NCBI RefSeq assembly: GCF_000830005.1
Contig: NZ_CP010407.1
Coordinates: 3,143,001 to 3,207,000, forward strand
Source: Streptomyces vietnamensis
GTDB lineage: Bacteria; Actinomycetota; Actinomycetes; Streptomycetales; Streptomycetaceae
Reading direction: 5' to 3'
Length of the DNA: 64,000 bases
The translations under genes and the position numbers were made by a program. Within the stretch, counting starts at the first letter, position 1; every line of letters begins with the position of its first letter. The notes under the pieces were generated by a model. It searched no databases. It saw nothing but the letters and a program-made list of their open reading frames with translations, and had not been told where the DNA came from. This document shows, piece after piece, positions 28,181 to 36,693 of the stretch.

Positions 28181-28194
28181 TTGGACCAGACCCG
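28181..28194. promoter_or_regulatory. Candidate GntR (dre-like) operator of the phosphonate operon
   Basis: TTGGACCAGACCCG lies 75-88 bases before the FAD oxidoreductase. On the minus strand it reads GGTCTGGTCC, two GGTC half-sites as a direct repeat. HutC-type GntR proteins recognise related TGGTCTAGACCA sites, so autologous control by the adjacent GntR is plausible. Confidence 0.45.
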
Positions 28195-28238
28195 TTATCG
28201 TTCCGTTACCGATCGAGGGGCTCCGGCCTGGCGTGCGA

Positions 28239-28997
28239 TCAGCCTTGCCGCCCCAGGTGGGTGGTGAAGCTGAACCGGTCGCCCCGGTAGAGCGTGCGGA
28301 CCCGCTCCAGGGGCTGCCCCGCCGTGTCCCGGGAGACGCGGTGGATCAGCAGCATCGGCAGCGCCGGCGGCGTGCCGATGAGCAGGGCCTCGCGCGGGGT
28401 CGCGAGGACGGTCTCGATGCGTTCGTCGGCGTCGCCGAAGGAGATGCCGAGCCGGTCGTGGAGGTAGGCGTAGAAGGAGGAGTCGGGGTCGAACTCGGTG
28501 TCCAGGCGGGGAGCGCGGGCCTCGGAGACGTACGTGGACTCCAGGCCGACCCGCTCGTCGTCGGCGAGCAGGACGCGCTCCATGTGCCAGACGGGCTCGC
28601 CGCGTTCGGCACCGACCTCGGGGGCGAGCGCCTCCGGGCAGGGGAAGCGGTCGAGCGAGATCAGGCTGCGGCCGGGGCGGCGGCCCTGGCGGCGGACGCC
28701 CTCCGTGTAGCTGGCGAGCGAGAGGGGCTGCTCCAGCTTGGGTCCCGCGACGACCGTGCCCCGGCCCTGGCGGCGCAGCCGCCCCTCCAGGAGGAGTTCG
28801 CGCAGCGCCTGCCGGACGGTCTCGCGGGACACCTCGTACCGGACGGCGAGGTCGCGCTCGGTGGGCAGCAGCCCGCCCTCCCCCAACTCGTCGACCATCA
28901 GGGCGATCTTGGCCTTGACGGCGTAGTACTTGGGGACGCGACCGTGCTCGGGGATGCCGGAGCGGACGGGGGCGCCGGGGCTGCTCTGGTAGTTCAT
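28239..28997 (-). CDS. GntR/HutC-type regulator, DasR-like
   Basis: A 252-residue regulator. The N-terminal winged helix (about 20-88) has RVPKYYAVKAKI, LLPTERDLAVRYEVSRETVRQALREL and GRLRRQGRGTVVAGPK. The C-terminal UTRA effector domain (about 105-250) ends ERVRTLYRGDRFSFTTHL. Spacing and motifs closely parallel DasR (SYTEGVRRQG, ATPREALLIGTPPALPML), so it looks like a DasR paralogue. Its place at the head of the aminophosphonate operon suggests it senses a phosphonate or a phosphorylated intermediate instead. ATG 28997. Confidence 0.88.
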   Translation of the reverse strand: MNYQSSPGAPVRSGIPEHGRVPKYYAVKAKIALMVDELGEGGLLPTERDLAVRYEVSRETVRQALRELLLEGRLRRQGRGTVVAGPKLEQPLSLASYTEGVRRQGRRPGRSLISLDRFPCPEALAPEVGAERGEPVWHMERVLLADDERVGLESTYVSEARAPRLDTEFDPDSSFYAYLHDRLGISFGDADERIETVLATPREALLIGTPPALPMLLIHRVSRDTAGQPLERVRTLYRGDRFSFTTHLGRQG

Positions 28998-29047
28998 CCG
29001 GGGATGGTCGCAGACGGGGATGAACGGGAAGGTGTACGGAGCATGGC

Positions 29048-29944
29048 TCAGCGGTGCCGACGGCGGCGGGCGGCCCGGACGAGGACGGCACCGAGCAGGA
29101 CCAGGCCCGCGGCGATCGGGGCGAGGACGTACAGGTACGCCTCGGACTCCCGTCCCGTACTGGCCAGTTCGGTGTCCGGTGCGATGCCGGCGGGGTCGGC
29201 CGGGGCCGCGGGGCTCCGGGTGGCGGACGCGGTCGGGACCGGCGGGCGGGGCTTCTTGACGGGCGGCGCCGGGGGGGCGGGCGGACGGGGTGTGTCAGGT
29301 GCGGTGGAAGTGGGGGCGGGGGTGGGGATGCGGGTGGGGGTGCCGGGATCGGCGGGGCCCACGGTCAGGCGGTAGTCGCCGGACTCGCCCACCCAGTCGC
29401 CGTCCTCGCCCCGGCGCTGGACGACCGCCGCGTTGACGACGACCTCGTCGGGTGCCGTCTCCACCTCGAACGTCAGGCGTACGGGGACGGTGAGGGTCCG
29501 GCCCGCGGGCACCGCGAAACCGCCGAAGCCGGTGAACGCGCCCACGTTCTCGGCCTCCTCGGTCGCCTCGAAGGTCACCGGGCGCCAGCGCGCCGACCCG
29601 GCGTCGTAGAACTCGAACCGGATCTGCTCCGGGCGCAGGGCCCGGTCGCGGTCGGTGAGGACGAGCACCGGGTGGATGTCCGAACAGGGGGCGTCGGTGG
29701 TGTTGGTGAGGTCGAGCTTCAGGGCCTGGAACGGGCCGCCGGCCGGGTAGTCGGACGGGCCGCCGTGGATCCGGGTGTCCAGCGGGAAGCCGCCGTCGGC
29801 CGGGGTTTCGCAGGTGGGGGCGGTCGGGTCGGGGGCGGGGACGGCGGAGGCCGGGGCGGCGATCGCGAGGGAGGCCGCCGCCGCGGCGGCCACGGTCACG
29901 GTCACGGCGCGGACGCCGCACAGGCGCAGGGGGGCGGGTGCCAT
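29048..29944 (-). CDS. Sortase-anchored LAxTG surface protein
   Basis: A 298-residue cell-wall protein. Signal peptide to about residue 35 (ASAVPAPD), an extracellular beta-rich domain (about 40-195), then a Pro/Thr/Ala stalk (about 198-255). The C-terminal sorting signal is LASTG, followed by a hydrophobic helix (YVLAPIAAGLVLLGAVLV) and an Arg-rich tail. LAxTG is the motif recognised by Streptomyces class E sortases, such as the one at 36.7 kb. ATG 29944 is used. Function of the extracellular domain is unknown. Confidence 0.85.
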   Translation of the reverse strand: MAPAPLRLCGVRAVTVTVAAAAAASLAIAAPASAVPAPDPTAPTCETPADGGFPLDTRIHGGPSDYPAGGPFQALKLDLTNTTDAPCSDIHPVLVLTDRDRALRPEQIRFEFYDAGSARWRPVTFEATEEAENVGAFTGFGGFAVPAGRTLTVPVRLTFEVETAPDEVVVNAAVVQRRGEDGDWVGESGDYRLTVGPADPGTPTRIPTPAPTSTAPDTPRPPAPPAPPVKKPRPPVPTASATRSPAAPADPAGIAPDTELASTGRESEAYLYVLAPIAAGLVLLGAVLVRAARRRRHR

Positions 29945-30129
29945 GGGGCAGTGCCTTTGCTGCTCGCGGGCGTGGGGACGGCGGTGACACTGCCAGGTGG
30001 GAGGGGGCGGGCGGGGCAGCGACACCGGGGGCTCCCCCGTTGGGGCCGCTAGATCCGCCCGATCAGCCTACTTTCCGATGATCGGAAGATCCGCTCCCTG
30101 TTTCGCTTCCCGAACGCCGGGGCGTCGGC

Positions 30130-31245
30130 TCACTTCCCGAACACCGGCGCCAGGGTCAGCCACGCCGCGCCCTCCGCCACCGCGTCCCGGCCGGTCGCGA
30201 GGCCCACGGGGGCCGTCAGGCCGAGGCCGGCCAGGACCCCCCGTACCCCCTCCGCGAAGACCTCCGGCGCGGCGAGCACCACCCGCCCGCCCAGGAGGAC
30301 CTGGTCGATGTCGAGGAGCCGGACGAGGTTGGCCGCGCCCGTGCCCAGGATCCGCGCGGCCTCGGCGAGTTCGCCGCGCGCGACCGCCGCCAGGCACAGG
30401 ACCTCCAGGCAGCCGCGCCCGCCGCACCCGCACGGCGGCCCGTCGAGCTGGACGGTCTGGTGGCCGAGCTCGCCCGCCCCGGTCCTGTCCCCGCGCAGCG
30501 GCGCGCCGCCGAGGACGAGGCCGGCGCCGAGCCCCGTACCGAGGTGGACGTAGGCGAAGGAGCCGGGGGCGGCGGGGCGCAGGGCAAGGCGGAGGGCGGC
30601 GGCGTTGGTGTCCTTGTCGAGGACGACGGGCAGCCCGAGGCGCGCCGCCAGCTCGTCCCGTACGGGATGCCCGGCCCACTCGGGGAAGCCGGTCACCCGG
30701 CCGGGCACCCCGGCGCGGTGGTCCAGGGGCCCGGGCATGGCGAGGCCGACGCCGAGGACGGTGGCACCCGTCGCGACTCCGACGACGCCGGCGCCCGTCG
30801 CGGCTCCGAGGGCGGTGGCGCCCGTCGCGACTCCGCCCAGCAGCGCCCGTACCTCCTCCGTCACCGCGTCCAGGACCGGCCCCGCCCCCGCTCCGAGGTC
30901 CACGGGGCGGCGGCGGAGGGCGAGGACCGTGCCCGCGAGGTCGGTGAGGAGGGCCGTCAGCTCGTCGCGGTCGAGGTGGACGCCGACGGCGTACGCGGCG
31001 GAGGGCACCAGGCGCAGGACCGTACGGGGCTTGCCGCCGGTCGAGGCGCGGTGGCCGGCCTCCACGGCGAGGCCCTCGGCCCGGAGCCGCGCGGTGATCT
31101 TGCTGACGGCCTGCGGGGTGAGCCCGGTCCGCTCGGCCAGTTCCAGGCGGCTGATCCCGGTCTCCCCCGCCGTGCGCAGCAGGTCAAGCACGAGCGCCGC
31201 GTTGGGGCTGCGCGGGGCCGGTACCTGCGCGTTCTCTTTCCTCAC
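30130..31245 (-). CDS. ROK-family transcriptional regulator
   Basis: A 371-residue repressor or kinase-like regulator. The N-terminal winged helix (about 10-75) includes GISRLELAERTGLTPQAVSKITARL. The ROK domain (about 85-365) has VVLDKDTNAAALRLAL, GTGLGAGLVLGG, AGELGHQTV and the zinc-type CGCGGRGCLE motif. The presence of the HTH marks it as a transcription factor of the NagC/XylR type. A local Gly/Ala/Thr/Val repeat near 136-165 enlarges a loop. It is divergent from an oxidoreductase that it may control through the palindrome at 31276. Its effector is probably a sugar or derivative. Confidence 0.9.
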   Translation of the reverse strand: MRKENAQVPAPRSPNAALVLDLLRTAGETGISRLELAERTGLTPQAVSKITARLRAEGLAVEAGHRASTGGKPRTVLRLVPSAAYAVGVHLDRDELTALLTDLAGTVLALRRRPVDLGAGAGPVLDAVTEEVRALLGGVATGATALGAATGAGVVGVATGATVLGVGLAMPGPLDHRAGVPGRVTGFPEWAGHPVRDELAARLGLPVVLDKDTNAAALRLALRPAAPGSFAYVHLGTGLGAGLVLGGAPLRGDRTGAGELGHQTVQLDGPPCGCGGRGCLEVLCLAAVARGELAEAARILGTGAANLVRLLDIDQVLLGGRVVLAAPEVFAEGVRGVLAGLGLTAPVGLATGRDAVAEGAAWLTLAPVFGK

Positions 31246-31275
31246 TCCCCCATTGTGGCCGCTGCTTGCACTTTG

Positions 31276-31288
31276 GCAACAGCGTTGC
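31276..31288. promoter_or_regulatory. Inverted repeat between ROK and oxidoreductase genes
   Basis: GCAAC-agc-GTTGC lies in the 56-bp divergent gap, 14 bases before the oxidoreductase ATG. It is a plausible ROK operator. Confidence 0.45.
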
Positions 31289-31301
31289 TTAAGTGGAGGG
31301 C

Positions 31302-32378
31302 ATGACCGCCCCGCTCCGCGTCGGACTCGTCGGCTACGGCCTCGCGGGCTCCGTCTTCCACGCCCCGCTGATCGCCGCCTCCGAGGACCTCGTCCTCGCC
31401 GCCGTCACCACCGGCAACCCCGAGCGGGCCGCCGAGGCCCGCGCCGCCCACCCCGGCGTCCGGGTCGCCGCCCGCCCCGAGGAGCTGTGGGAACAGGGGG
31501 CGTCCGCCGACCTCGACCTGATCGTCGTCGCCTCCCCCAACAAGACGCACGTCGCCGTCGCCACGGCCGCCCTGGAGGCCGGTCTCCCGGTCGTCGTCGA
31601 CAAGCCGCTCGCCGGGACCGCCGCCGAGGCCCGCGCGCTCGCCGCCCTCGCCGAGGAGCGCGGCCTGCTGCTGTCGGTCTTCCAGAACCGCCGCTGGGAC
31701 AGCGACTTCCGCACTCTGCGCCGACTCCTCGACGAGGGCGCGCTCGGCAAGGTCCAGCGCTTCGAGTCCCGCTTCGAGCGGTGGCGGCCGCACCCCAAGG
31801 GCGGCTGGCGCGAGTCGGGGGCGCCCGAGGAGATCGGCGGGCTGCTGTACGACCTGGGCAGCCACGTCGTCGACCAGGCGCTCGTGCTCTTCGGGCCGGT
31901 GGTGTCGGTGTACGCCGAGTCGGACGTGCGCCGGCCGGGCGCCGAGGCCGACGACGACACGTTCCTCGCGCTCACCCATGCGAACGGGGTCCGCTCCCAC
32001 CTGTACGTGAGCGCCACCGCCGCCCAGCTCGGCCCCCGCTTCCGGGTGCTCGGGCAGAGCGCCGGCTTCGTGAAGTACGGCCTCGACCCCCAGGAGGCCG
32101 ACCTCCGCGAGGGGCTGCGCCCCGGGCCGGGTGCGGCCTGGGGCGTGGAGCCCGAGGGGCTGTGGGGCCGGATCGGGGCCGGGGAGTCGCCGCTGACCGG
32201 CGGCGGCATTCCGGTGGAGTCGCTGCCCGGCGACTACCCGGCGTACTACGCGGCCGTCGCCGCCGCGGTGCGCGGCACCGGCGAGAACCCGGTCACCGCG
32301 CACGAGGCGGCCGCCGCCCTGGACGTCCTGGAGGCGGCACGGCAGTCGGCCGACGAGGGCCGCGTGGTCTCTCTGTAA
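31302..32378 (+). CDS. Gfo/Idh/MocA-family oxidoreductase
   Basis: A 358-residue NAD(P)-dependent dehydrogenase. It has a Rossmann fold (LRVGLVGYGLAGSVFHAPLI), the conserved DKPLA near residue 95, and the C-terminal alpha/beta domain with GGLLYDLGSHVVDQAL carrying the catalytic-type His. ATG 31302 follows GGAGGG closely; GTG 31293 is alternative. Divergence from a ROK regulator suggests sugar or polyol metabolism. The substrate is unknown. Confidence 0.88.
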   Translation: MTAPLRVGLVGYGLAGSVFHAPLIAASEDLVLAAVTTGNPERAAEARAAHPGVRVAARPEELWEQGASADLDLIVVASPNKTHVAVATAALEAGLPVVVDKPLAGTAAEARALAALAEERGLLLSVFQNRRWDSDFRTLRRLLDEGALGKVQRFESRFERWRPHPKGGWRESGAPEEIGGLLYDLGSHVVDQALVLFGPVVSVYAESDVRRPGAEADDDTFLALTHANGVRSHLYVSATAAQLGPRFRVLGQSAGFVKYGLDPQEADLREGLRPGPGAAWGVEPEGLWGRIGAGESPLTGGGIPVESLPGDYPAYYAAVAAAVRGTGENPVTAHEAAAALDVLEAARQSADEGRVVSL

Positions 32379-32396
32379 CCGCCTTCGGGGCACTGC

Positions 32397-32503
32397 CCGT
32401 CAGGCGCCCTTGAGCTCTAGGGCGCCTGTCCGGCGGTCAGGCGCTCTCGACCCGCTTGCCGTCAGGTGCCCTCGAGCCCTTGCCGTCAGGCGCCCTTGAG
32501 CTC
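32397..32503 (-). repeat. 21-bp repeat, one copy spanning the FAH stop codon
   Basis: There are three copies of ccgtcaggcgcccttgagctc or close variants, at 32397-32417, 32459-32479 and 32483-32503. The third contains the TGA stop and the last codons (LKGA) of the fumarylacetoacetate-hydrolase-like gene. The other two lie downstream in the gap. Confidence 0.8.
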
Positions 32504-33343
32504 CTGCCGCTGCCGGCCGAGGCCCTCGACCTCCAGTTCGACGACGTCACCGGGGCGCAGGTACGGCTTGGGCTCGGGCTGGCCCATGGCGACGCCCGCG
32601 GGCGTACCGGTGTTGATGATGTCGCCCGGGTACAGGGTCATGAACCGGCTGACGTACCGGACGACCTCCGCGACCGGGAAGATCTGGTCCGAGGTGTGGC
32701 CGTCCTGCTTGAGCTCGCCGTTGACCCACAGCTTCAGGCCGAGGTCCTGCGGGTCGGGCACCTCGTCGGCGGTGACGAGCCAGGGGCCGAGCGGGTTGAA
32801 GGTCTCGCAGTTCTTGCCCTTGTCCCAGGTGCCGCAGCGCTCGATCTGCCACTCGCGCTCGGAGACGTCGTGGGCGACGGCGTACCCGGCGACGTGCGCG
32901 AGGGCCTCCTCGTCGGTCTCCAGGTAGCGGGCGGTGCGGCCGATGACGATCGCGAGCTCCACCTCCCAGTCGGTCTTCACCGAGCCGCGCGGTACGAGCA
33001 CGGTGTCGTCCGGGCCGACGACGGTGTCGGCGGCTTTGAGGAAGACGACGGGCTCGGCGGGGGCGGCCTGACCGGTCTCGGCGGCGTGCCCGTGGTAGTT
33101 GAGCCCGATGCACACGACCTTGCCGATCCGGGCGACCGGCGGGCCGACGCGCAGCCCGGTGGCGTCGAGCGCGGGCAGCACGCCGGCGGCCGCCGCGCCC
33201 CGGATGCGGTCGAGGGCGGAGGCGTCGGCGAGCAGACTGCCGTCGATGTCGTCGACGAGGGCGGACAGGTCTCGGAGCGTTCCGTCCTGGTCGAGCAGGG
33301 CGGGACGCTCGGCTCCCGCCGGACCGACACGCAGCAGCTTCAT
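32486..33343 (-). CDS. Fumarylacetoacetate hydrolase-family protein
   Basis: A 285-residue enzyme. ATG 33343 follows GGGAG. It has an N-terminal domain (1-60), then the FAH fold: VVCIGLNYHGHAAETG, VFLKAADTVVGPDD, DWEVELAIVIGR with metal-binding acidic residues, YAVAHDVSEREWQ, and TPAGVAMG near the C-terminus. Members hydrolyse or decarboxylate 2-oxo acids in aromatic and sugar-acid catabolism. Specific function cannot be assigned. It stands alone, convergent with the Gfo/Idh/MocA gene. Confidence 0.9.
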   Translation of the reverse strand: MKLLRVGPAGAERPALLDQDGTLRDLSALVDDIDGSLLADASALDRIRGAAAAGVLPALDATGLRVGPPVARIGKVVCIGLNYHGHAAETGQAAPAEPVVFLKAADTVVGPDDTVLVPRGSVKTDWEVELAIVIGRTARYLETDEEALAHVAGYAVAHDVSEREWQIERCGTWDKGKNCETFNPLGPWLVTADEVPDPQDLGLKLWVNGELKQDGHTSDQIFPVAEVVRYVSRFMTLYPGDIINTGTPAGVAMGQPEPKPYLRPGDVVELEVEGLGRQRQELKGA

Positions 33344-33480
33344 GGTCTTCTCCCTGTGGTCGAGGTGGGCCCGGAAGGGCCCTGAGGGTGCCCCGGCCGA
33401 TGGAGTGCGGCCATCGGAGGATTGGTCGATCCTCCAAGAGAACGGGTCAGTCTGCAAGACCCCGTTCACACACTGGACCC

Positions 33481-34203
33481 TTACGCGGCGGTAACCACGC
33501 TCGCGGCCTGAGGCATGTCCCGGTAGAGGAAGGCCCGCTCGACAGCGGTCCAGGTGGTGCTGGTGACGATGTAGAGCGCGGCGGCGAGCGGCACGACCGC
33601 GACGGAGATCAGGGTCGCGAAGGAGAGCAGCGGCAGGTACCGGGCCATGCCGGCGGCCACCGCGGCCCCCGGCTGGCCGGGCTCGACCGCGACCGGCGCC
33701 GGCTGCCGCCTGGCCCGGAGGTAGTTGTACGTGGCGACGGCGCCGACGATCGCGAAGAGCACGAGGTAGACGAGGCCGGCCGGGCCGAAGACGCCGCCGT
33801 GGGCGAGGGCGTCGGCGTAGTGGTCGCCGAGCGGGGCGGCGAAGAGACTGTGCCCGGCCATCCGCCCGCTGGAGAAGAGATGGAACATCAGGAAGAACGC
33901 GGGCGCCTGGAGCAGGCTGGGCAGGCAGCCGGCGAGCGGCGACACCTTCTCCTCGGCGTGCAGCTCCGCGATCGCCTTCTGCATCCGCTCGGGGTTCTTG
34001 GCGTGCTTCTTCCGGATCGCGGCGAGCTGCGGGGCGAGCCGGGTGCGGGCCTTCTGGCCGCGGGCGGCGGCGCGGGAGAGGGGGTGGACCGCGGCCCGTA
34101 CGAGCAGGGTGAAGAGGACGATCGCGGCGGCGGTGGCGGTGGTGGAAAAGAGCGGCTGGAGCAGGTCGGCGAGCCGCTCGACCAGGGAAGCGAAGACGTT
34201 CAA
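33481..34203 (-). CDS. YidC/Oxa1-type membrane insertase, paralogue
   Basis: A 240-residue membrane protein with about five transmembrane helices and the YidC core: TLLVRAAVHPLSRAAARGQKARTRLAPQ with a conserved hydrophilic-groove-type Arg, KKHAKNPERMQKAIAELHAEEKVSPLAGCLPSLLQAPAFF, and a C-terminal pair of helices. It lacks the long lysine-rich tail and is not beside rnpA/rpmH, so it is a second YidC. Its partner upstream is a DUF6412-like small membrane protein, an arrangement I recognise from other streptomycetes. Confidence 0.88.
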   Translation of the reverse strand: MNVFASLVERLADLLQPLFSTTATAAAIVLFTLLVRAAVHPLSRAAARGQKARTRLAPQLAAIRKKHAKNPERMQKAIAELHAEEKVSPLAGCLPSLLQAPAFFLMFHLFSSGRMAGHSLFAAPLGDHYADALAHGGVFGPAGLVYLVLFAIVGAVATYNYLRARRQPAPVAVEPGQPGAAVAAGMARYLPLLSFATLISVAVVPLAAALYIVTSTTWTAVERAFLYRDMPQAASVVTAA

Positions 34204-34295
34204 GGGAGCCCTCCGTGGGGTCTCGTCGTGCCGGAAGCGAGGAATTTCGGCATGACGGATCCGCGAGAGGTGCTTGAACGTGCTGGGCAGGCTCC

Positions 34296-34592
34296 CTACG
34301 CGGCCGTCGGGAGGGGACGGCCGGGAGCGCGGGGTCTGCGGCGCCCGGCGGCGTCGGGGTCGCGCTGGGGCAGGAAGGCGGTGCGCCGCTCGCGGTCGCG
34401 TATGGCGGTGCGGACGGCGGTGGGCGGCACGGCGGGGGCCGTACGGGCGCCGAAGAGGGCGCAGACGACGCCGGTGGCAGCGAGGGCGACGGCGGCGGAG
34501 AGGCTCGCGCCGTCGGAGAGGAGCAGGTCGGCGAGGGCGAGCAGGAAGAACAGGGGCGCGATGATGCGCAGGACCAGGGCCCTGATGGTCAT
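34296..34592 (-). CDS. DUF6412-like small membrane protein
   Basis: A 98-residue protein with two N-terminal transmembrane helices (about 7-26 and 32-49) and a basic, Arg/Pro-rich cytoplasmic tail. It precedes the YidC paralogue by 92 bases and is probably in the same transcript. Family assignment is from memory; function unknown. Confidence 0.7.
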   Translation of the reverse strand: MTIRALVLRIIAPLFFLLALADLLLSDGASLSAAVALAATGVVCALFGARTAPAVPPTAVRTAIRDRERRTAFLPQRDPDAAGRRRPRAPGRPLPTAA

Positions 34593-34679
34593 CCCGTCAC
34601 CTCCTCCTCTCGACCTGCCGACTGCCTGTCGACCGTCTCAGGAAGAGGACGCACGGGGAAACCGGGAAGTTCCCGCCCT

Positions 34680-34701
34680 CCCCGCGGGATTCTCCGCGGG
34701 G
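34680..34701. terminator. Short hairpin at the 3' end of the HxlR gene
   Basis: CCCCGCGG and CCGCGGGG pair around attct, immediately after the stop of the minus-strand regulator gene. There is no T-run. Confidence 0.4.
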
Positions 34702-34702
34702 T

Positions 34703-35233
34703 TCAGGAGGCCGCCGGCTCCAGGGGGACGAGGAGGCGGCGGGGCCGGAGGAGGGCGCGGCTGACGGGATCGGCGGGGTCCGGGTCGACTCCGGCGCCGG
34801 GCCGCATCTCGATGTCGGCGGGGGGCACGGGGATCCGGCAGGCCGGGCACTCGCCGTACGGTCCGAGCTCCGTGCCGCAGTCGACGTGGTGGAAGTGGCG
34901 CACGGGCACGGCGCCGGGCAGCTCCTCGCGCCCCCACCTCCCCAGCGCGCGCAGGACGGGCCAGAGGGCGAGGCCGCGCTCGGTGAGCACGTACTCGTCG
35001 CGCGGGGGCGACTCCTGGTAGCGGCGCCGGTCGAGGACGCCGGCGTCGACGAGGGACTGGAGGCGGGCGGCGAGGACGGCGCGGGGGATGCCGAGGTGGA
35101 CGAGGAAGTCGTTGTAGCGCCGGACGCCGTAGAAGACGTCGCGGACGACGAGCAGGGTCCAGCGTTCGCCGACGACCTCCAGGGCGCGGGCGATGGAGCA
35201 CTGCTGCTGGGAGTAGTCCTTGCCGAGAGCCAT
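34703..35233 (-). CDS. HxlR-family transcriptional regulator
   Basis: A 176-residue winged-helix regulator with the family pattern CSIARALEVVGERWTLLVVRDVFYGVRRYNDF and ARLQSLVDAGVLDRRRYQ; Cys12 is the usual N-terminal cysteine. The C-terminal third carries an added CPACRIPVPPADIEMRPG segment with further cysteines. ATG 35233 is used, with in-frame ATGs at 35242 and 35251 as alternatives. It is divergent from an MFS exporter and probably represses it in the absence of an inducing compound. Confidence 0.88.
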   Translation of the reverse strand: MALGKDYSQQQCSIARALEVVGERWTLLVVRDVFYGVRRYNDFLVHLGIPRAVLAARLQSLVDAGVLDRRRYQESPPRDEYVLTERGLALWPVLRALGRWGREELPGAVPVRHFHHVDCGTELGPYGECPACRIPVPPADIEMRPGAGVDPDPADPVSRALLRPRRLLVPLEPAAS

Positions 35234-35260
35234 GGGACCCATCGTACCCACCGCGAGTTC

Positions 35261-35295
35261 AATGAACGAACTTTGCTGCTACCGTAAGGTTCATT
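35261..35295. promoter_or_regulatory. Inverted repeat operator between HxlR and MFS genes
   Basis: AATGAAC (35261-35267) and GTTCATT (35289-35295) form an exact spaced inverted repeat in the 92-bp divergent gap, with further GAAC half-sites nearby. It is the likely binding site of the HxlR protein. Confidence 0.55.
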
Positions 35296-35325
35296 CACCG
35301 AACCTAAGAGGTGGAGGTCCCTGCC

Positions 35326-36693
35326 ATGCCCACACTCGCCACCACGACCCACGCCACCCGGGGCACCCGCACCAGCCGCCCACGGGCCACCCTCTCCGTC
35401 ACGGCGGCCGCCACCGCGGTGGCGCTGATGAACTACACGGCCCCGATGCTGACCCTCCCGGACATGGCCGCCGCGTTCGGGACCCCGGCGTCGGCGCAGG
35501 CCTGGCTGCTCAACGGCACCCCGCTCGGCCTGGCCGTCCTCCTCCTGGTGGCGGGCAGCCTCGCGGACGCGCACGGACGGCGCCGGATCTTCCTCCTGGG
35601 CACGCTCACACTCGGCCTCACCACGGCGCTCGGCACCTTCGCCGGCTCGACGCTCACCTTCACCGCGGCCCGGATCGCCCAGGGCGCGGCGAGCGCGGCC
35701 GTCCTGGCGGGCAGCCTGGGCCTGCTGGCCCACGCGTACCCGGCGGGCCGGGACCGGATCAGGGCGACCGGCATCTGGGGCGCGTCGGTCAGCGGAGGCA
35801 TCGCCCTGGGCCCGCTGCTCGCGGGGGCGCTGAGCCTGGCGGACTGGCGCCTGGCGTACGGGACGCTGGGGGCGGCGGCACTGGCGATCGCAGGGGCAGG
35901 GGCACGGACACTGCCGAAGGAAACGAAGCCCTCAGGGGCACCCCGCCCAGACATGACAGGAGCTCTGACCCTCGGCCTGTCCCTGACGGCACTGCTCACC
36001 GCCCTCACCCTCGGCCGGGACGGCTGGCTGCGCCCCCAGGTGGGCCTCCTGCTCCTGGCATCGGCGGCTCTGACAACACTGTTCGTGCTGGTGGAGCACC
36101 GAAGCCGCACTCCCATGATCGACCTGACGCTGCTGCGGAGGCCCGCGTTCCTGGCGTCGACGCTGGGGGCGCTGTTCACGGGCCTGGCGGTGATCGGCCT
36201 GTTCAGCGTGGTGCCGGCACTGCTCCAGAGCGGGGCAGGGATGTCACCCCTCGCCTCGGCGCTGCTGTTCCTCCTCTGGTCGGGCACGGCGTTCGTGGCG
36301 GCGCTGCAGGCACGCCGCCTGGCGGGCCGGCTCTCCGCCGCGTACCAACTGACTGCAGGCTTCGCCCTGTCGGCAGCGGGGATCCTCGCCCTCCTCGGCG
36401 CCCTGGAAGGCCCGTGGCCGCGCCTCCTCCCGGGCCTCCTGGTGGCGGGCGCGGGCAGCGGCCTCCTCAACGCGGCACTGCCCCGGCTCGCGGTCGACTC
36501 GGTACCGCCGGAGCGGGCGGCGATGGGCTCGGGCGCCAACAACACCGCCCGCTACATCGGCTCCTCGGCGGGGGTGGCCCTGACACTGGCCCTGGTGAAG
36601 ACGGACCCGAACACGGCACTGCTGGTCTCGGCGGGACTGGCGGCGACGGGAGCGGCACTCACGCTCGTACTGGGACGCGGATCATCTCGCTGA
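35326..36693 (+). CDS. MFS drug-type exporter
   Basis: A 455-residue major-facilitator protein with about 14 hydrophobic segments, as in the DHA2 drug:proton antiporter family. The motif-A-like loop is SLADAHGRRRIFLLGTLTL, and motif C-like GASVSGGIALGPLLAG lies in helix 5. ATG 35326 follows GGAGG by 8 bases. Divergence from the HxlR regulator suggests inducible efflux. Its last 12 bases overlap tail to tail with the sortase gene. Confidence 0.9.
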   Translation: MPTLATTTHATRGTRTSRPRATLSVTAAATAVALMNYTAPMLTLPDMAAAFGTPASAQAWLLNGTPLGLAVLLLVAGSLADAHGRRRIFLLGTLTLGLTTALGTFAGSTLTFTAARIAQGAASAAVLAGSLGLLAHAYPAGRDRIRATGIWGASVSGGIALGPLLAGALSLADWRLAYGTLGAAALAIAGAGARTLPKETKPSGAPRPDMTGALTLGLSLTALLTALTLGRDGWLRPQVGLLLLASAALTTLFVLVEHRSRTPMIDLTLLRRPAFLASTLGALFTGLAVIGLFSVVPALLQSGAGMSPLASALLFLLWSGTAFVAALQARRLAGRLSAAYQLTAGFALSAAGILALLGALEGPWPRLLPGLLVAGAGSGLLNAALPRLAVDSVPPERAAMGSGANNTARYIGSSAGVALTLALVKTDPNTALLVSAGLAATGAALTLVLGRGSSR

